DNA from: Platanthera guangdongensis
Taxonomy: Eukaryota; Streptophyta; Magnoliopsida; Asparagales; Orchidaceae
DNA: 64,000 bases
Assembly (NCBI GenBank): GCA_039583875.1
Contig: CM077151.1
Span: 24,918,208 to 24,982,207 of the forward strand
Direction: 5' to 3'
In this document: positions 33,451 to 46,109 of the stretch, piece by piece
Position numbering within the stretch: position 1 is the stretch's first letter
Layout of the letters: each line of letters opens with the position of its first letter
Made by a program: the position numbers and the translations under genes
Notes under the pieces: model-generated
The model's database searches: none
What the model saw: only the letters and a program-made list of their open reading frames with translations
Told to the model about the DNA's origin: nothing

Positions 33451-36400
33451 ATGGAAAAAATTCCACCAGAAAAAATAGAACAGTTACTTCAAAATTTCCA
33501 AAACAAGGCCATGATTACTGCCCAGAGAGACTTGGACATACTCTACAACGAAGGAATTGAGATGTTTACAAAGGAGCTAAATATTACAAATGCAAAGGTA
33601 GATTAATCGTTTCCAGTTTCTTTTGTCACTGCTCTCTTTCTTGTCATATTATTATGTTTACATTTTAGCGTTATTGTGGATAAGAGAGAAGAGCGGGAGA
33701 GAATGAACAAAATAAGAGTAGAAGACCACTTGGAAAAGGACATAAAAAAATCAAGAATTGTTTCTAAATTGAATGTCTTACAAATGAAGATTTCATTTTT
33801 TAATAGTCATCTATGACCAATATTTTATTTACAAGCTTGTATTTTTATTGATCTCATTCTATTATTTACATCATCATCGCTGGCATCATATCATTTACAT
33901 CATCCGTGATTCATATCATCGATGACATCGAATTATTTACATTGCTTACATCATTATTCAGGCTAAAAAGATTTTGTATCACAAAACCAACATTTACGTC
34001 ATGCTAGCTGTTCATTTTTAAATCTCTTACTCTAATTTTCGACCACTCCTTGTACTTATTGCGAAAAATACTAATCTAAAATATTATTTATAAATTTATT
34101 CTTATATGATAGAAGAATTAATCAAAGACATGTTGGAACGAGTTGGCAATTCCTTCATATCTGAACCGTATCATTAGAAATTTTTTAGCACTGTTGTGAC
34201 TTTTGTGTCATGCTTCCTATATTTATTATGTGATTTTTTTTCTTCAATCATAATTTTGTTAATTTGTGATTTTTTAAGCACTAATCCTACATATGTTTTG
34301 TGGCATTTAAGTTAAATTATTGAAGAGATCACTGAGTTAAACATAAAATATATGTACGTAATTATATAAAACAAATACTAAATGATCTTCTAATGATCGT
34401 CTAATGGGATCAAGGGTGCATGATGGTGGGATTGTTGAGTGAAAAGTAGCATGGTTGGTTTAATTAAAATTTTCTTTTCTTTCCTTCAATTCAGGAAGAG
34501 CAATGGGCACTGCTACTGCTACAACTATTCAAGGATTTACATAAGGAAGAAAGAGAAGCTTTGAATTTTACAAAGTGAGTTATGTAATTTTATGTTGTGT
34601 TATTTTATTATTATTATTTTCTTTGGCTTTCGAGACTTGATTTGATTTGGAAGGGTAAAATGATTTCTGTGAATTCAAATGTTGATTAATTAGCTTATCC
34701 TAAGATCATGTAAGCTTTGAGATTAAGGTCTCTAAATGGTGTCTCAATGTTTCATCATATTCAATTGCACGTGATTATTTCTTCGACGAAGTCCAAAATG
34801 TCCAACGAGAATTGTTTCCCCTTCATTCGATTAGGGTTTATATGTTCCCATATTGAGATAAATTCTTAGTGAACTGGTATGATTTTATGTTAATTTGTGT
34901 TTTATGTTTTTATACATAACAAATTATTTCACAAATTATTTTATAAATGTGACCTCATGTCGCTTTTTAATGTTTCTTTCCTCACTGTGGATTTAGAGCT
35001 TTGGATTTCATAACTCTGATCAGTCATCCATTTTTACAAATTATGCCATCAATTGTAGATTCGACTGTGCTGCGATCATCACATGAATTACCCCACACGA
35101 AGGTGTGGGGTCTATCTTAAATGATCGAATTTCCGTGCTATATTTGATTTCACATAAAATCTAGACACTATCTGAACACAAAATTCAACAGCTCGTGGCC
35201 CTGACCTCTGACCCTGACTGAACTCCTAGAATTCTCAGGCCAAAAATGAAGCAGTCTTGTGTGTCTTTGGATAAAACTTATGACTCCCACTTCTTTTATC
35301 TTTTAAGCTGAATGAAGGTAGTGATCAAATAATAACATCCAAGGAAAGGAAGAGAAAAAGAAACGCATCAGAAAATTTATACTGAAATGAAAAATGCATC
35401 TAAGCAAGAGCCCTGGTTTGAAGATAAAGAAGTGTGACATGATGTAATTATTAGTGTGAAGATGCCAAAAAATGATAGTGCGAATTACCAATCAACTCAA
35501 AGATCCCATGTGAGAAAATTTCCATGATATTACCAATCAAGTCAAAGATCCCATGTGAGAAAATTTCTATGATATTCTCAGGTTGCTCGTGCACAAAACT
35601 AACTTGGTGGTTAATATTTATTAAGTTGGGAAGTCTAATGCGGTCGGGGGGGGGGGGGGGGGATGAGTTTTAATTATGTCAGGGAGTTTGATTTTCTAAT
35701 TAGTGCCCTTTGTTCTTGTAGAAACCCCTCATGGTTTACTTGAACAACCTAAACCCCTGATGCTTTTATTACGTATTGTTATACTCGCTTCCATCTTCTT
35801 TAATGCTTTCTGCTGTTCAGCTATTTTGCAGACCTGCCTCCGCTTTTAAAACCAGAAGGACCCACTCCGGAAGAACTCGTACAGGCCCTTAAGGAAAACA
35901 AGAAGATTCTGATGGATAGGGCTGATAGAGAACTACTGATGTATGAGAAGAAAGTGAAGCACATGTTTGCAAAGGTAGGTTGATATTTTTTTTGTTTCCC
36001 AGCATTCTCCTTTTCGTGGTATTATTATAGTTGTGGTTTTTTTTATATCTTTTACTTTCACCCTTGTGGTTAGACACCTCTCCAGACCTCTTGCTGCACG
36101 GGGATACTTTGTGCACCGAGCTGCCCTTCTATTTTTTACATTTATTTTAGACTTAATTGTGATAAATATCGTTGCGGTCCGCTCGAGGGTCTTGGTAGAC
36201 CTTTACTTTCACCCTTGTGGTGGGCGGCCCCTTGCAGGGCAGGCCGCGGCCGGGGAGCGACTGACGCGCGGGATCCGGCTGGGCGGTTGGGATCCTGCGC
36301 GTGGTGGTTATGGCGATTGGATGTGCGGATCGATCGCGCGTGCCACGGTTTCATATGCAATTTCCCATGATGCGAGTGGGGGGAGAGGGAAACTTGACTA

Positions 36401-36663
36401 TTTGTAGCCCGGTATTTTCTGTAAATTGGGGGCGACCCCATCAAATATTAATCTAAATGTTACTTATAAGTGTTTTCCTTTTGTCATCTCTTTCTCTCTC
36501 TCTCTTCCCTCAGGTAGAGGAAGTGTTCATAAAAGAAAAGAGAAGTCGGTTTGCTGTAGCGCCAGTGGATGCAATTATTTTGCGGATGATCAAAAAAGTG
36601 AACCTAGAATGTGAGGCTGGTGAGGCGAGCAATAAGCTCGATTTGGAAGACAGAACACCTTGA
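33451..36663 (+). CDS. Uncharacterised host gene, four coding exons, 176 residues
   Basis: Exons 33451-33597, 34495-34574, 35821-35974 and 36514-36663 join in frame with GT-AG borders (AAG|GTAGAT, TTCAG|GAAG, AAA|GTGAGT, TTCAG|CTAT, AAG|GTAGGT, CTCAG|GTAG). The start is ATGGAAAAAATTCC and the stop TGA. The protein is charged and largely helical: MEKIPPEKIEQLLQNF, then EEQWALLLLQLFKDLHKEE, a proline break (DLPPLLKPEGPTPEEL) and a long K/E-rich helix (LMYEKKVKHMFAKVEEVF). It has no signal peptide, membrane segment or known catalytic motif. I do not recognise a family. No frame break in 531 coding bases, in the middle of broken transposons, argues for a real gene or a very young pseudogene. Confidence 0.65.
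35646..35662. repeat. Poly-G run (17 G) in intron 2
   Basis: Homopolymer in the intron between 34574 and 35821. A likely sequencing or polymorphism hotspot. Confidence 0.9.
36050..36140 (+). mobile_element. Au-like SINE 3' fragment in intron 3
   Basis: CCTCTTGCTGCACGGGGATA, then TTTGTGCACCGAGCTGCCCT followed by T-rich sequence matches the 3' half of the SINE at 29041. A preceding CTTTCACCCTTGTGGT motif recurs at 36206. Confidence 0.65.
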
Positions 36664-37390
36664 GGTGGTTTAAATGTTGTTTAGCTTCTGCTAAGATCAT
36701 GGATTACATTTCTATGTTGTAAGAACTCGTGTTTTTGTTGTTGTAAGAGCTTGTTGGTGATGATGATTGCCAAGGGATAGTACTTTGGACATTATATTCG
36801 AGGATGAAGAGATGTTTGATGATGATGTTGTCTACAACATCAACAACAAATTTCTAGATAGAAATATTATTGAAAACGGCAATAGTGATGACTAATATCT
36901 CCATCAAATTCTCCCCCACCTGTCAAATGACAATGAAGATGGAAATGCCACGATTACTAAATCTAATTGACTGAGCTTAAAAGCCGATGAAAGACTTTAA
37001 TGATGCAATAACAACACATGCTAGCCCATTTGAATTTAAGCTTAAAATCGATGACAACAAAAGAGTATTTGCTATTGCAAACCTCGATGTGAACGAGAAA
37101 TATATGATGCATTAATGTAATATAGAGAGATGTCAAGTGCTCACATATTGTTGCTATATGATCACTATGAAATTTTATTTGCAGATCATTGTTTAAATTG
37201 CAAAAAAAAAAGCAATTGTCGTTGCATTGAAGAACTCTTGATGGCTTCCGCAAACTCTATCACCACGAATGAAAGGAATTTGTGTATATATTGATTGGAA
37301 ATAAAAGTATTAAAAAATTTTGTTTAATTGTTAAGAGTACCTGAAACAATTTAAACATAGTTGGAGTCACTTTTGTGGATATTGTAGGGT
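36664..37390. other. 3' flank of the host gene, no further gene seen
   Basis: AT-rich with GTTG/GATGATG repeats near 36730-36850. A short open stretch at about 36780-36893 (ending IIENGNSDD) has no recognised domain. Confidence 0.4.
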
Positions 37391-37394
37391 GCTG

Positions 37395-37785
37395 CTATCC
37401 GCACCGCAGTTTTGACTATTTGCACTGCACTTTCTCCTAATTTTTCGTGTCTTTTGCAAATACGTATTGTACATGTATTTTTAGGAAAAGTGTTCAACAC
37501 GAAAGTTATAAATCTCGACGAGATCTATAACTTTCGTGTTGAACATTTTTTAAAAAAATGCATGTACAAGGCGTATTTCGGAAATATACTTAGATTTTGC
37601 GCCTTTTGGAAATACGTCTTGTACATGCATTTTAAGGAAAAGTGTTTAACACAAAAGTTGTAGATTTTGTTGAGATCTACAATTTTCGTATTGAAAACTT
37701 TTCCTAAAAATGCATGTACAAAATGTATTTTATAAAGACATGAAAAATTAGGAGAAAATGTGGTGCGAATAGCCAAAACAAGGCC
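37395..37785. mobile_element. Foldback MITE with two internal hairpins
   Basis: The ends are inverted: TTTTGACTATTTGCAC with CTCCTAATTTTTCGTG on the left, CATGAAAAATTAGGAG with GTGCGAATAGCCAAAAC on the right. Inside are two perfect-to-near palindromes of about 100 bp centred on CTCGACGAGATC and GTTGAGATC, with arms GTACATGCATTTTTAGGAAA and GTGTTCAACACGAAAG. The same architecture occurs at 59697-60114. Non-coding. Confidence 0.8.
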
Positions 37786-37789
37786 TCTT

Positions 37790-38980
37790 CCTTCCCTTTG
37801 CATTACTGTAGCGGTGTGAGAGATGCCTGTCTCAGAGGACATGCGAGCTAGCCTGGAGGCCACGAAGGAGGGTATGCGGTCGCAAGCCATTGATGCCGCC
37901 CCTGGGCTGGCTCGGGTATCGCCCGGGTCTTCCTTCTAACCAAAGAAGGCCAAGGCGGTCAAGCGACCTTCCCAGGGCGTCGCCCCCCTTTCCGATTCGG
38001 TGGTCGGTTCTGAATCCTCCCATCAGGTATGCGGACCGGTCATTTTATGCGATGATGTGCCGACCCTGAACTAATTTTTCACAGGGGACACTTCGCGAGG
38101 ATGAAGGCAGAGTTGATCCAGGAAATCTTTCCCTGACCTTGTCCGGGCGGGCCGTCAACCCCTTGGTCGCGGGGTCCAGCCTTCCCGCATTCCTCAGTAT
38201 TCCTCTTCTACTAGCCGGGGACTCCTCGATTTCTCGCTTTCGCTTCTTGCCAAACCATCTCATTTTTTGTTACCTTTTGCTGTTGTAGCCTCCACTCCAA
38301 GAGCTGCCGATCTGCCCTTGCTGGTTCCATAGCTGCCGGCCTGCCCCGGGCTAGGAAAGCCCATCGCTGCTTTAGGCGGCGAGCCCTTCCAAGGCCAACC
38401 GAGTACCTCCCGCCGGCTTAATAATGCGGGAGACGTGCCGACCCCGACTAAGTTCACATACTTGCTCGCTCATCGTCGTCCGCTCGCCGTGCTGACCTTT
38501 TCTTTTCCAAGTTTCCACGAGGTTTCCTCTGACCTCGACTTGAGCGAGGAGTAGTCTCCTTCCCCTTCCCCCGACAAGGTAATGGACTACCTGGGCGACC
38601 CGCAGACGACGCGGGGATGAAGGAGCGAGTGGCCAAGCTGTTCTAGAAGCATTCCCTGTTGCTGCGAAGGATCTGTGGCAGAGTGGACGAGGACAGAGCG
38701 GAGGCAGAGACGCGTTTTGGGGCATTGGAGAGCGGGAGGCGGCAGGAGGAAGGCGACGGGACAACCTCACCAGGGGTGCACATCGCGCGAGCTGAGGAAG
38801 ACGCTGACTGCAAGGGCCTTACTCAACGCCTAGGAGATGCATTAAGTGACTGGGCCCCACTCAACGCCAAGTAGAGGAGGCGTTGAGTGACAGGGCCTCA
38901 CTCAATGCCAAGGAGAGGCGTTGAGTGGTAGGGCCTCACTCAACGCAAGGAGAGGCGTTTAGTGTTTAGGGAGGTGAGTA
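37790..38980. pseudogene. Decayed GC-rich transposon-like coding stretch
   Basis: GC-rich block with broken open frames on both strands. The plus strand reads SEDMRASLEATKEGMRSQAI and AEAETRFGALESGRRQEE, coiled-coil-like pieces with intron-like GTATGC and TTCACAG borders. I cannot assign a family. It may be the 5' coding part of a gypsy element. Confidence 0.35.
38818..38965. repeat. About 50-bp tandem repeat, three units
   Basis: Units centred on GGGCCTCACTCAACGCCAAG and AGAGGCGTTGAGTG, with small length differences. Confidence 0.75.
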
Positions 38981-39064
38981 CTGAACTAACCATGCCTCTG
39001 CTCGCCAGCTATTTGCCAAACCCCTAGGGCGAGTGCGATCCGACCTACTCTACTCGCCCCTCAC

Positions 39065-40430
39065 TTATTCCACCTCACCAGGGCGAGCTGAGGAGGCCAC
39101 TGAGCTCTCGCCTCCTCCCGGATTGTCTGGGACTTGGACTACTGACTCCTGTCGCCCACTACTCGTTGGATATGTGGTTGTACACTCAAAGCAGAAGATT
39201 GAGTTGGTCGATAACTGGTTGAACCACTCTTTCGCCTTCTCCATGAGGGTGATGACAAAAAGCTTGTATTTAAAGGCATCCGACATTTTCAGACTCGTCA
39301 TTGAAATGTCCATTATCAGATCTCTTATCCACTCTGCTTCTTCTCCAGCTGAAGCGAGAGAATAGAGTTCTGATTCTATAGAAGATAGTGCAATGCACGT
39401 CTGCCTCTTTGACTTCCAAGCTACTGTTGCTCCACCTAGGGTAAACACAAAAGCACTAGTGGATCTACTATCAACAATTTCTGAGCAACATGAGGCATCA
39501 TAATACCCCTCAAGCACGGGAGGATGTCTACTGTAACATAAAGCGTACTTCTCAGTATACTTTAAATATTTCATTAGTCTGTCTAAGACATCCCAGTGGT
39601 CCTTCCCAGGGTTACTCGTAAATCTACTTAACATGCCGATCGTAAAGGCTATGTCAGGTCTTGTGCAGGTTGTAGCATACATGAGAATGCCTATGAGTTT
39701 GGAGTAATCCAACTGTCTAATAGGTGAACCTTCATTCGGTTTCAGTCTATAGTTGTAGTTGTATGGAGTCTCAGTCTTTTTGCTACTAACGTAACCCCAC
39801 TTTTCTTGTAGATTTCTAACATAGTGACTCTGACTTATGGTAATACCATTTTCAGTGAAGTTCACTTCCATACCTAGGATGGTCTTCACCACTCCCAAGT
39901 CTGTCATGCTAAATTTAGCCGTCAAGGCAACTTTCACGTCTTACACCTCAGACTGATCAGTGCCCAGAATTAGTATGTCGTCAAAGTACAAGCATACAAT
40001 TACGACTTTATCTGAACTTGTTCTCACACACAAATATTTATCTGATAGACTAGATTTAAAACTCAAGTCTTTAACACAAGTTTCAAATTTCTCGTGCCAC
40101 AATTTCAGTGCTTGCTTCAATCCGTATATTGACTTAATCAACTTACAAACCTTGTTTTCTAGACCTTCTATGACAAACTCTTTAGGTTTGTGCATATAGA
40201 TCTCCTCAGTCAGATCTCCATTAAGAAATGCAGTCTTGACATCCATCTGATGGGCAACAAAATGTTCAATAGATGCTAACGCGAGAAGTATTCTAATTGT
40301 CGCAAAGTGACAAACAGGTGAGTATATATCAAAGTAGTTTATACCACTCACTTGAGTGTAGACCTTGACAATTATACATGCTTTGTATTTAGCGATACTC
40401 CAATCAGGATTAAGCTTCTTCTTGGCTTGA
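39065..40430 (-). pseudogene. Ty1/copia RT-RNase H fused to a gypsy gag fragment
   Basis: From 40430 down, the copia RT starts abruptly at KKKLNPDWSIAKYKA and continues with HQMDVKTAFLNGDLTEEIYM, the catalytic LYFDDILIL and, after an in-frame TAA at about 39938, RPDIAFTIGMLSRF and RNase H (ALSSIESELYSLA). At about 39307 the open frame passes without a break into gypsy gag (MSDAFKYKLFVIT, EKAKEWFNQL), homologous to 3000-3070 and 5095-5165. The copia RT start is joined in frame to LTR minisatellite. The upstream copia parts (integrase, protease, gag) are at 54499-56262, beyond the Tekay insertion. Confidence 0.85.
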
Positions 40431-41030
40431 GGGTTCTCGCCCGGCTGGGGGGTTCTCGCCCGGCTGGAGGGTTCACGCCCGGCTGGAGGGTTCACGCCCG
40501 GCTGGAGGGTTCTCACCCGGCTGGAGGGTTCTCGAACGTCTAGAGGGTTCTCGCCCGGTTGGAGGGTTCTCGCCCGGCTTGAGGGTTCTCCCTCGGCTGG
40601 AGGGTTCTCGCCCGACTTGAGGGTCTGCTATTTTACCCCTGATGGGCTGCGAATAGCTGTTCAGAACAACGGAGTTTGGTTGTTGGTAGACGAGCCTCGG
40701 GGTATTTCAGAAATTTCAGAGCAGCGGGATTGCGCTATTCGCAGGTCATCCCCAAAAACCTATAAATAGACCCTTGGGGTGCCTTGGAGAGGGATCAGTT
40801 TTTAACCACTCCTCATCTTCTTCCTTCATCCTCTAAGGCACCTAGCTCAGCATTGGCTAGGGAGGGGGAGATCTCAAAAGTCTTCCGGGTGTGAGGTGGG
40901 ACCTCCATGCTAGAGCTAAGGGTCATTCCTCAAATTCAAGTCTCTCACCAAGGGACGACTCGGGAGAAGTAGGTGTGAGCTGCACACTAGGTCCGAACTT
41001 TAGGTGGAGCCGAATCTCGCTTCCACTACT
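40425..41030 (+). repeat. Gypsy LTR (Tat-like) with 20-bp minisatellite in U3
   Basis: 40430-40630 holds about ten units of GAGGGTTCTCGCCCGGCTGG. Next comes sequence homologous to the LTR at 5662-6341 (AACGGAGTTTGGTTGTTGG, CCTATAAATAGACCCTTGG), ending near GAATCTCGCTTCCAC. The terminal CAACA is missing. It sits inverted inside the copia element and is cut at both ends. Confidence 0.7.
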
Positions 41031-41340
41031 TCCCAGGGAGAGATACATGGACGAATGTATCCTCGGTCTAACAACTCTTCAATGCCATCAATGACTGCCT
41101 AAGATGATCTCAAAGAACTTTGTAGAAACACTGAGCCTTTTCTTCATCCCGAGCTTGCACCAACGAGTTGGCTTAGCTGGGTGAGTCTTGCTCATATGTA
41201 TTATTTAGAGATATTTCATTGACGGAATCTCAAAAACTATTCCTACAAGACCAATTGTGTCGCGGTAGGGCGTATCGTCTTGATAATCTTGTAGATAAAT
41301 AAATCTTCTGATTTGTGTCTCCTGCCACTATATCTTAGCA
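41031..41340 (-). pseudogene. Gypsy RT-start fragment interrupted by the Tekay element
   Basis: About 95% identical by eye to 31345-31667 (IEELLDRGYIRPCISP on the minus strand). It stops at TATCTTAGCA, and its next bases (TCTCCATCTAGC) are found at 54499 after the 13-kb insertion. Confidence 0.8.
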
Positions 41341-44300
41341 TGCAAGACCCCTCCCCCTTACCAAGGAGGCTCCCGGTATTATGACCAGAACCGTCGTCTT
41401 ACGGTGGCACTAACACACGGGTTAGTCAACACCGCAACACGCCGATTCTGGCGGCTAATACGATCATATAACCTGTAGGCCAATATGAGAAAAAGAAGTA
41501 TAGCAGTATATCAAATCCACTAGTCCACAAGTCATAGAGTACATATCATATATATATAAATGAAGAGTACATAAACATAGTTCACAATGAGTACAAAATG
41601 AAGGAGTAATAAGGGCTTATGCCCAATACATCATATCAACTCTCTCTCTCAAATCAAAGCGGAAGCTAATCTAATACATCAAAACTCGTCCCACCTGAGG
41701 ACGCGAAGTAGTAGTAGTAGTCTGCGATAGCGGTATCTGCTCCTCAAGTCCTGCCTCCTCGTCATGCTGGTGCTCCATCTCCACGAGTTCCTAAAATAGT
41801 ATGGTCACCGACCATTAGTCAAAACGACTAAGTCGTTTCCTCCGCATCTCGCCCCGCGACTCCTAGGCACCGAGCGGAAGGACGAAGCGGAGGACAACAA
41901 GGGGTAGCAAAAGTGGAAGCAGGTGACAAGAGCTAACTAGCAGTTGTAATTGATATTATTATTCTACTCTAGCAGTTCTAAGTATATAGTACAAGTAAGT
42001 AAAGTGCAGTACTAGTAAAGGAAGGAACTGAAAGTAAGAACATAAAAGTAAAGTAAAGCTGAAAGGTAAAGCAATCTACCATCACAGAGTACCCTAACTT
42101 ATATAAATGCTCATACAAATATATAAGTTAGGATTTCCAAAATAACTTATCATATAAAATAGCTCATACTAATTTATATGAGAAAGATCTATGAAGCGTA
42201 TGTCCTAATGCAAATGGATGATATGTTATGAATTATGAAACATGTAAGTACAACACACGCACACAACTCTGAGATCCCAGACCTTTAGTTCCCACTTTTC
42301 GAGAGCTAGCATCACTCTCAAGTACCACCGTTGTGGCTACGGCAGCAGCGAAGCGGGCGTCTCCGCTTTCTAGACGGGTATGCACACTACCAAGCCTAGA
42401 CCTCTCTCATACGCCTCTGTACACGTCTAAGGTGCACTCTAGAGTCTCTGCGTACGTACTTTGCTGACAACTGTCAGTCTTGTTGGGTTAGGTGTGCGTC
42501 ATCGAGGATCGTCCTCCAGACCGCAGTGTAAAACCCACTGGCCCCTCAAACCCTCTCACCCGCCTGGTTCACCGTATTGCCGTCGGTGTGACGATCGGCC
42601 CAGTATCGCATGACCCGCCACTAAATTTATGCACATGCAAGTATTTCATCTCGAGCCTTCAGCTCGCAGGAACAAACCGTCCTGAATCCCTCCAACCCAT
42701 CACAGGTGAGCATATTACACAAGTCTCCCTCCAACTCATCACGTGTGAGAATAAACCACAATCCCTCCAACCCTACACGGGTGAGAATGAACCACAATCC
42801 CTCCAACCCTACACGGGTGAGAATGAACCACAATGTCTTAACCTATTAGACTACTCTTGTCTACGGGTTATTATACTTAGTGATTTAAGATTAATCTCAG
42901 GATTGCACAGGGTATACCCGGTGAAGGGCTCTCGGGGGCACTAGGAACTACGATGGGATTACGCACAAAGTTCCCTTTCTCAAGGATAATTACTTTTATT
43001 GGTGTCTACCCATGATTTATACCCCAACTTTTGTATTACTTTAGAACGACCCTAAAGACTTAAGGTGTTATTAGGAGCGTGACGGTCTTCCGCCGGTCCT
43101 CGTTATTGTTGCTGTCACAGGACTTGCACTCTTCCACACATGGTTAAGGAATCCTCTAGGAGACCAACCAGGGTTAATTCCTCCACTAAGATCCTCACTT
43201 TACTAGTTATTCAGATTCCTCCCCTGGTGGCCCTACTAGTATGAACATCGGTGCTAGACCCTTACCCATGTCCCGATACCACCCACAAATGTGACCTTCT
43301 AATTCCTCTGGTCATATGCCTCAAATTATTTATCCTATGATGATATTGACCTATATGATGAACAAGATGAATTCCATAATTTTCCAAATTACTTACACCA
43401 TTAAATTAATTTCTTTAAATGTAATCCCTAGTCGTTTTGCACATGAAGTATTCTCAATAATAAACCTACTGTCCTAGGGATACTTCCAGGTATATAATAT
43501 TACAATTAATGGGGCCTACCAAAATTTCATGCTTTTTTAATTCAGATTTATAATTAATTCCTATTTAATATTATATTCACAAATCTAGCATTTTCCAAAT
43601 GAAGTACATAAAATATTATCTCAAAAATTCTAATTAAATTACATAGCCTTGATAATAATGAAATAATACTATGTCCAGATTTCCATTTACATCTAGGTTG
43701 AAATGACCTATCAATGATCAATTTGAGTTATTTACCAAAATGCCATTATGGGGCCTAAGTACATTATTTGGCACCCCAAAATTCTGAAATAATTGCACAA
43801 GGTATAAAACATAAAAATTACAGCAATATGAATTTTCTCAGATTTTTAAAAGGAATATACCCATCATTTCTACACAAATTCCATAATGGTAAAATGGTCA
43901 TTTTTCTCCTTAAACTACTTAAACTTCATCCAACAGAGATATAATTTATTTCTAGTTTTTATTATGTCACTCCTTAGTCCTCAACAAAAATTGAACATTT
44001 TATGATAAGGGTAAACCTATTTTAAATTTATTTTCTCAAAAGGACCAAATTTTCAGAAATTCAAAATAATGGGATTTTTGTTCCCAAAAATTCCACCATT
44101 GCTATGAGATGTGTATTACACCCTCATGTGTCTCTATAATGAAAATCATGATTTTTGAATGTTCCAAGTTGGCTGAATACACATTATTTCATTTTTAGGC
44201 TAAATGCACACCAAGCCTATAACAAGCCAACACATGCAGTGATCCAAATTGGCTGAAATTTAAAACATACACTTATAATGTCCCTAAGGACATGCCACCA

Positions 44301-46015
44301 AAATTTGGGGCCATTTGGAGTCCCTTAACTCCAAATATTTCATTTATTTCATTTTGGGTATTTTAGTAAAAACTATAAAAAGAGTTTTCCCAAAAATTCT
44401 CATTTTTGTACAGGGGTTAACCAAGCCCTAGACATGCATGCACCCAAAATATTGGGCCATTTGGATGACTGGTTTGACTGGGGCATCATTTTGAAATTCT
44501 GCCCTAGCTAAGGACCAACCCTAGCAAAATGGTCCTACAGGTCAGACCACTGACCAAATCTCAAGTTAAGGGTGGCAAATTAAAGTTAACATAAAGGGCT
44601 ACATTTTTCATGTTCATGTCATCCTCTGGAAATGGCTCTAAGATCCCTATATTTGACATGCAAGATCACTGAATTAATGTGACAGAAATGTAATTTCATT
44701 TCATTAAATAATAACAGAAATTAAATTGATTTTAATAATAATGCACAGCACGAATCTTAAAGCGATATTGGACGACATCCGTTTATCTTCCCCAAGCATT
44801 CAACGGTTGAGATCGAGCCGACCTGGGGTATATTGCGGGGAGACGACGCCACCCCCGACCAACGGTGTCATCACCTTCAAGGTGGTGGTGACTATCCTTT
44901 GCCGGTGATGAGGCGGCGGGAGACGACGGCGACGGCGATCCCGAGCAGTAAGAAAAAGCTTGAAAAATCTCTCATTTCTCACATGGCATCGGGCCCGATA
45001 TCTCTCATAGTTGATCTAGGATTCTAGTACGGGTAGAGGGACGGTGAAACGAACCTGTGTTGGTGGCTGGCGGCGAGGATGGAGGCGGGTGGCCATTCCC
45101 GACCTTGCTCCGGCGGCACCTCTCGGATTCATGGTTCCTGCACCGTTTCCTTCACTCCAGCTATCGATTTATACTCTCCCTTGCCCTCTGAAGCTAATGG
45201 AATCAATATCTCTGGCTGGGAGGGGATATATGGGGAGATACAACCAAGGCAAGCTCGGTTTGGAGCTTTGGTTGTATCACCCTTCATGCCAAGTGGCCCT
45301 CAGCCTCTCACCTCCTCCTAATAACTCCAAGGGAGGTCTGCCAGCAAGCCATGGCTGAAGAGAAGGAGCCATGTGGCCTCCTCCCTTAATTTCAACCTTC
45401 TCTCTCCTCTTTTTGGGTGAATTTTCCAATTTTGCCCTTGCATGTATTCTCTCTCTTCAAATTGAGGGCCAGGGGTTGACTTTGACTCCTTGGGTTGGCC
45501 TTGGGCTGAGTTGGGTGTGCTTAGCCCAATGGAAATGGCCTTGGGTTCATCTTTCCCTTCTTTAGGCCTCATGTTGACCAAGTTGACTTTTTGAGTTGAC
45601 TTGGTCAACATGATGAGTGGGCTGACCCCACTTAATGGTCATGAGCCTAGTCGCACCACCCAACTTGGGTTGGGCCAAGGGGGTGCCCCACTTAGGCTAA
45701 TTGGGCATATAGGTATAGGTTTGACCAAAATTAGGGCTAAGTTGACTTGGGTCAACTAGGGTTAAAGGGTTGACCTAGTGACATGCTCTAGGGTCCACTT
45801 AGATTGTTTTTAGGGTTAGGGAAATGTGGTGGGGTCATGGTATGGTTAGGGTCCTTATGTAGGCTAGTTTGACCTAGTTTGACTTGGGCCCTATGGTGGG
45901 CCCCACATGGCTTCACTCACCTACTAGGGTCAAACCTAGCTAAATACCTCTATCACCCACCCCATGCCTAACCCAATCTAAGTTAAGGGGCCTAGAAGTA
46001 ACATGGGATGTTAGA
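41341..46015 (-). repeat. 3' LTR of the Tekay-like element (4675 bp)
   Basis: Collinear with 49776-54493 along its whole length with scattered small differences. It carries a 43-44 bp tandem repeat (ATCCCTCCAACCCTACACGG type, 42685-42835, four units). It begins TGCAAGACCCC on the plus strand (mutated from TGTAAGACC) and ends GGGATGTTAGA (from TTACA). No gene inside. Confidence 0.93.
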
Positions 46016-46109
46016 ATTCCAATAAATAAAAAAAATAATTTTGTCCTCGAAATTTAAGTTCAGGTTCACGGGGTTCTTCTCGTAATAATTTAAGTAATTT
46101 TAAGACATA

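Noticed and set aside
45560..45620. Terminator-like palindrome GTTGACCAAGTTGAC/GTCAACTTGGTCAAC
   Set aside because: It lies inside both Tekay LTRs and is part of the GTTGAC-rich LTR sequence. No evidence of terminator function in a plant nuclear context.
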